In this document: piece by piece, positions 60,591 to 64,000 of the stretch
Position numbering within the stretch: position 1 is the stretch's first letter
Layout: every line of letters begins with the position of its first letter
DNA from: Pseudoalteromonas sp. EB27
GTDB lineage: Bacteria; Pseudomonadota; Gammaproteobacteria; Enterobacterales; Alteromonadaceae
DNA: 64,000 bases
Reading direction: 5' to 3'
Assembly: GCF_001974875.1 (NCBI RefSeq)
Contig: NZ_MTQD01000008.1
Span: forward strand, 62,001 to 126,000
Made by a program: the position numbers and the translations under genes
Notes under the pieces: generated by a model
What the model saw: only the letters and a program-made list of their open reading frames with translations
Database searches by the model: none
Told to the model about the DNA's origin: nothing

Positions 60591-61031
60591 GTGGACGCTG
60601 TAAATAAAAAAATAGCGATAGCTATATCGCTAATAGGCTTAGTGCTTATTATTTTAATGATTAGCACTGATTTTTTAGAGTTTATGTGGTTTAAAGCGCT
60701 ATTTGGGTTGTGGGTATTTGTTTTTTGCTCAAGCGTTTATAGGCTAACGCCTTTATTTAAATCAAGGAACAGGTTAGAGGATTTTATTCAGCGAGACGCC
60801 CAACACCTATTACTTTTTAGTTTGATGGGGTTTTTTGATAAAAAGCACGGTCCAGATTGGTTATTTATTGAGAGTATTGAACGCATAACGACAAAGGATG
60901 ACGAGCTAATAATTTACAGTAATAACGAGCGCCAAATAAGTGTTAGTTTACCTGCAAAAAAAGCAGAACTAGATAGTTTTATTAAACGAATACTTACCGA
61001 CTCAGAAAAGCAAAATATTACCTTTAGCTAA
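60591..61031 (+). CDS. Small membrane protein of unknown function
   Basis: 146 residues from a GTG 2 bases after the DUF2919 stop. Two hydrophobic segments (about 9-27 and 32-52), then a soluble C-terminal part with no family I recognise. Coupled to the preceding gene by position. Confidence 0.65.
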   Translation: MDAVNKKIAIAISLIGLVLIILMISTDFLEFMWFKALFGLWVFVFCSSVYRLTPLFKSRNRLEDFIQRDAQHLLLFSLMGFFDKKHGPDWLFIESIERITTKDDELIIYSNNERQISVSLPAKKAELDSFIKRILTDSEKQNITFS

Positions 61032-61178
61032 GGTGATTTAGCTTTGCGGCTGGGCAATTTCAGCCTTAAACGGTCAACACTCTTTAGCTGATCTTTAGAG
61101 TATTCAATAACGTAATAATTAACCGTACTTTTTATAAATTTATTAAGTATGGTTAATCAACTATTCAATGAGGCTATT

Positions 61179-61619
61179 ATGTTGAAGTGGAATGATGTTA
61201 TTAACTTTGCCACCAACGGCAATCCTACCCCAAGTAAAAAAGTAGTCAAAACTGACGAGCAGTGGCGGATGCAATTATCAGAAGATGAATATTACGTAAC
61301 ACGTAAAAAGGGAACAGAGCGCCCAGATAGCTCGGGTAGTTGTACATTACTTGAGCCTGGTAAGTATGTGTGTATTTGCTGTGATAATCTATTGTTTGAT
61401 GCTGATGAGAAGTTTGATAGTGGTACTGGTTGGCCGTCATTTACGCAACCTGCGACAATTGAAGCGATTGGCTATGTAAGCGATACAAGCCATGGTATGG
61501 AGCGCATAGAGGTGGTTTGTAACGTGTGCGATTCGCACTTAGGCCATATTTTTCCAGATGGTCCATTACCAACGGGTTTACGTTATTGCGTTAATGCCGC
61601 ATCAATGAAAAAGCTCTAA
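61179..61619 (+). CDS. msrB: Peptide-methionine (R)-S-oxide reductase
   Basis: I use the ATG at 61179, which has a GAGG site 5 bases upstream and starts MLKWNDVINFATNG; the open frame reaches 61149. 146 residues. The catalytic Cys is in RYCVNAASM, and two CxxC zinc pairs (CICC and CNVC) are present, as are GWPSFTQP and GLRYCVN. It repairs R-sulfoxides of methionine in proteins. Confidence 0.96.
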   Translation: MLKWNDVINFATNGNPTPSKKVVKTDEQWRMQLSEDEYYVTRKKGTERPDSSGSCTLLEPGKYVCICCDNLLFDADEKFDSGTGWPSFTQPATIEAIGYVSDTSHGMERIEVVCNVCDSHLGHIFPDGPLPTGLRYCVNAASMKKL

Positions 61620-61623
61620 TATT

Positions 61624-63270
61624 TTATTTACTAGCGCTTTGAATATCTAAATTCATTTCTTTTGCTATGTGCAAAATCTTATCTAAACGCTGCGTCTGAT
61701 CTGCTTGTAATTTAGCTTTATCAAGAAGGACGTAGCATCTTTTAGCAAGTTCCATATTAAATGAACTACCTGATTGCTTAGTTGAATCAAATAGGCACTG
61801 TAATAAATTAAGTGCGATACTTTGATTACGAGGCATGACTCTAAACGCTTGTGTAAAAGCTTCTAGCGCAGTATTTAATTGGCCTTTATTAAATTGATTA
61901 ACTGCATGGTTATTAAGCTCTTTCGGCCCCATTTTAATATCGCGTCGCTCACTTTGTTGCTGCTGAATATAACGCAAGTAGGTTGTGTCGCTAACTGCAG
62001 GGTGTCTTTCACAGTGGGTAATTATTTGTGTAAATAAGGTTTGCGCCTTTTGATGAAACCCCAGTTCATGAAATGCTTTTGCCTTATCAAGTGCGCCATC
62101 AACCGATCGGATATGAGTATCGTCATCATCAAGCTGTTCAATTAGCTTTTTCGCTTTTTGGTGCTCATCTTTTAAATAATGAAGCCGTGCATTAAGTACA
62201 TCAATTTGAGCTTGGTTTGTATTATTAGGAAACTGTTTTTTTAAATCATTAATGTATTGATTAGTTTGCCTAGAAATTCGTTGAATTTGATCGGTTTGAT
62301 CAGTCGTTAGCGCAAAGTCGATACCTGCACGTGCTGCATTTAAATATACATCGGGGTGGTCGTGTATGGAGTGCTTTGCGAAGGTGGCAATATCTTTTTG
62401 AGTTAAATAGCTTTTTTCATAGTCGTGATTAATTAGCGAGACATTACTTAGCGATTTTTGACGTGTGATATTTCGCGGTGCAATTTCCGCGGCTTGGCTC
62501 AAAAACTCTTGTGCTAGCTCAAACTGATTTAGCTTTATTTCTAATCGGCCCAACAAATCCAAGGCTACTAAACGAGTTTCTTGGCGCTCTAACATTGTTT
62601 TGAGCATTCGCTGCGCCAAAATATGTTCGTTATTCGCTATAAGTGCCTCTACTAAGCCTACTTTTGCCCAAGCAAATTTTTGAATGTCGAGAACAGACTT
62701 AAAAAAGTCTTTTGCATCCTGAGCTCGTTTTAAACGAAGTAAGGCATCACCTTTTAGGCGAAGTAATATAGGGCTGTAATTACTGTTTTTTTTATCTAGA
62801 GCGGTATCAATAAATTTAATAGCTTTTGAATCATTACCATCATCAATTAATGAATACACTGTTTGTAAGTCGTGTTTACGCTTTAAAATTCGTTCAATGC
62901 GTGTTTTGAGCTCTTGCACTGTAAAAGGTTTAACTAAAAAGTCATCAGGTTGGAGTTCAAGAACACTATGAACTAGTGAACCACTTGTTTCTGCTGAGAT
63001 GAAGATAAAGCCAGTCGAGCTTTTTATAAGATGTTTTACACGTAGCTCTTCATAAAGTTGGTAGCCATCTTGGTGTTTATTTAAGTTAAATGAACAAACG
63101 ATTAGATCAAATTCTTCACTTAAACACTGATCTTTTGCAGAGTTTGCATGATCGGCAAAGCGCAACTGCCGAAAGCCAAGCCTTTCTAACGATTGTTTCA
63201 TATAGCTTTGGGCAAGTGGTTGCTCCTCGACTATAAGTATTTTGGCTTTTGAATAAATCTTAGTTGGCAT
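61624..63270 (-). CDS. TPR protein with a degenerate response-regulator receiver domain
   Basis: 548 residues from the ATG at 63270 (GTG at 63297 extends it by 9). The N-terminal receiver (about 10-125 of this version) keeps an acidic pair (VEEQP), the hydroxyl-bearing SAETSG and the Lys in LVKPF. The phospho-acceptor position is Ser, not Asp (IVCSFNLN), so classical phosphorylation is unlikely. The remaining 400 residues are helical with TPR-like repeats. The architecture resembles VieB of Vibrio. There is no partner kinase nearby. Confidence 0.8.
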   Translation of the reverse strand: MPTKIYSKAKILIVEEQPLAQSYMKQSLERLGFRQLRFADHANSAKDQCLSEEFDLIVCSFNLNKHQDGYQLYEELRVKHLIKSSTGFIFISAETSGSLVHSVLELQPDDFLVKPFTVQELKTRIERILKRKHDLQTVYSLIDDGNDSKAIKFIDTALDKKNSNYSPILLRLKGDALLRLKRAQDAKDFFKSVLDIQKFAWAKVGLVEALIANNEHILAQRMLKTMLERQETRLVALDLLGRLEIKLNQFELAQEFLSQAAEIAPRNITRQKSLSNVSLINHDYEKSYLTQKDIATFAKHSIHDHPDVYLNAARAGIDFALTTDQTDQIQRISRQTNQYINDLKKQFPNNTNQAQIDVLNARLHYLKDEHQKAKKLIEQLDDDDTHIRSVDGALDKAKAFHELGFHQKAQTLFTQIITHCERHPAVSDTTYLRYIQQQQSERRDIKMGPKELNNHAVNQFNKGQLNTALEAFTQAFRVMPRNQSIALNLLQCLFDSTKQSGSSFNMELAKRCYVLLDKAKLQADQTQRLDKILHIAKEMNLDIQSASK

Positions 63271-63297
63271 TGGCTTAAGCGTAATTGTATTTAACAC

Positions 63298-63589
63298 AGA
63301 CTATAATCAACAGTTTAACTGCTTACAAGGGAATTTAAATGATAGCTGTATTTATTAGGTACTTAACTTTGCCTAATACGTTTATCTAACTACGAAAGTA
63401 CTGAGCCGAAGAACATAATTAAAAACTACATAAGCAAAATGGATAACTCTAATTTGATGAGTGCTTTGATATAGAAATTTAGATTTTAATAAAAATATGA
63501 AATGTATTTAATATGGGTAGAAAGAGTTATTACTAGAGAAGTTATCATTAAAGGAGTTATTAGAGAAATTATCTGATGGTGCTTATATG
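63298..63589. other. Gene-free stretch before the tRNA-Val array
   Basis: A/T-rich, with a 16-codon frame at about 63339-63389 that has no support. Its right part (from 63515) is the first copy of a repeat that precedes the tRNA-Val sequences. No promoter or terminator identified. Confidence 0.5.
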
Positions 63590-63600
63590 TGGTGGGTGAT
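63515..63600. repeat. Direct repeat copy 1 flanking the decayed tRNA-Val
   Basis: Closely matches 63731-63804 (shared TTATTACTAGAGAAGTTATCAT, then CTGATGGT and TTATATGTGGTGGGTGAT) with a 13-bp insertion, pointing to an old tandem duplication of the tRNA unit. Confidence 0.75.
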
Positions 63601-63680
63601 TACTTGGCTTGATACCAGTGACCCTCGCCATTACTTGTAAAGGGTGGCGATGCTCTTTTTCTTAAGGCTAAGTTAATTAC
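63590..63680 (-). pseudogene. Decayed tRNA-Val copy
   Basis: Aligns along its length with the intact tRNA-Val at 63794 (shared TGGTGGGTGAT end, ACCAGTGACCCTCGCC, TTGTAA and CGATGCTCT), but carries several single-base and short insertions, a 5-base insertion by the anticodon stem and a broken D-arm and acceptor. It cannot fold as a tRNA. Confidence 0.8.
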
Positions 63681-63730
63681 ATACGATTTATATATTGAGT
63701 TTTTATAAAGTTATTAAATACTTTTAACAT

Positions 63731-63804
63731 AGGAAAGAGGATTTATTACTAGAGAAGTTATCATATAAAGAGTTGTCTGATGGTATTTATATGTGGTGGG
63801 TGAT
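63731..63804. repeat. Direct repeat copy 2, before the intact tRNA-Val
   Basis: Second copy of the sequence at 63515-63600, running into the 3' end of the intact tRNA gene. Confidence 0.75.
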
Positions 63805-63869
63805 ACTGGACTTGAACCAGTGACCCTCGCCTTGTAAGGGCGATGCTCTCCCAACTGAGCTAATCACCC
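63794..63869 (-). tRNA. tRNA-Val (UAC)
   Basis: 76-nt cloverleaf with encoded CCA on the minus strand. The anticodon loop CTTACAA gives UAC, and the acceptor GGGTGAT pairs with ATCACCC. Confidence 0.96.
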
Positions 63870-63930
63870 ACATACAATAGGTATGCCTGTTATTTAATTC
63901 TTTGTTATCAATTAACCGCTTAATGTAATT

Positions 63931-64000
63931 TGGTGGGTGATACTGGACTTGAACCAGTGACCCTCGCCTTGTAAGGGCGATGCTCTCCCAACTGAGCTAA
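63931..64000 (-). tRNA. tRNA-Val (UAC), cut by the window edge
   Basis: The first 70 bases of a second copy identical to the one at 63794-63869. The last 6 bases of the acceptor (5' end of the RNA) lie beyond the window. Confidence 0.93.

Overview
The window looks like a chromosomal segment of a marine gammaproteobacterium in the Alteromonadales, most likely Pseudoalteromonas. That is an inference from moderately A+T-rich DNA, protein sequences close to but distinct from enterobacterial orthologues, and gene neighbourhoods such as miaB-ybeZ-ybeY-corC-lnt, lolB-ispE-prs / hemA-prfA-prmC-sirB-kdsA, gcvA-ygdD-rlmM and smc-zipA-ligA. Most of the window is core genome, dense and colinear with known operons. 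There is no insertion sequence, prophage or CRISPR array.

Layout. 1-4.1 kb: the end of a coiled-coil protein, a CIA30-like secreted protein, a TonB-like anchored protein, an Old Yellow Enzyme and an RDD membrane protein. 4.1-7.0 kb: a small accessory block with an apparently orphaned Phd/StbD-type antitoxin and a large membrane P-loop (KAP-like) NTPase, closed by a 17-bp perfect hairpin. 7.0-12.4 kb (minus): lnt, corC, ybeY, ybeZ, miaB (envelope lipoprotein maturation plus RNA processing and modification). 12.7-15.6 kb: ubiF and a GGDEF-EAL protein. 15.65-16.9 kb (minus): ten tRNA genes in the order Met-Leu-Gln-Met-(Leu-Gln)x3, with recent tandem duplication and a visible promoter with a GC-rich discriminator. 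17.2-22.2 kb (minus): ychF, pth, rplY, prs, ispE, lolB.

22.3-30.6 kb (plus): hemA, prfA, prmC, an HD-GYP response regulator, sirB2, sirB1, a DUF819 transporter and kdsA. Compared with E. coli, the HD-GYP and DUF819 genes are additions. 30.7-37.6 kb: gcvA, an alpha/beta hydrolase, ygdD-like and rlmM, then a large metzincin-like lipoprotein with a small companion lipoprotein. 37.7-44 kb: cysZ, a GAF-PAS-GGDEF-EAL protein, a GNAT, a MYG1-like hydrolase, a YnfA-like protein and an unknown lipoprotein. 44-47 kb: speA-speB, the arginine-to-putrescine route via agmatine. 47-49.5 kb (minus): DoxX-like, M48 protease, YjgN/DUF898. 49.7-52.8 kb: a DUF1656-HlyD-FUSC efflux set. 52.9-61.6 kb: a SpoU methyltransferase, smc, zipA, ligA, two small membrane proteins and msrB. 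61.6 kb to the end: a TPR protein with a degenerate receiver domain, then a tRNA-Val array of one decayed copy, one intact copy and one copy cut by the window edge.

Cyclic-di-GMP turnover recurs: two GGDEF-EAL proteins and one HD-GYP protein, all with intact signature motifs. The least ordinary parts are the 4.1-7.0 kb block, the two tRNA arrays (one expanding, one partly decaying), the metzincin lipoprotein pair and the receiver protein lacking its phospho-acceptor aspartate. I did not find a system that I can defend as wholly new.
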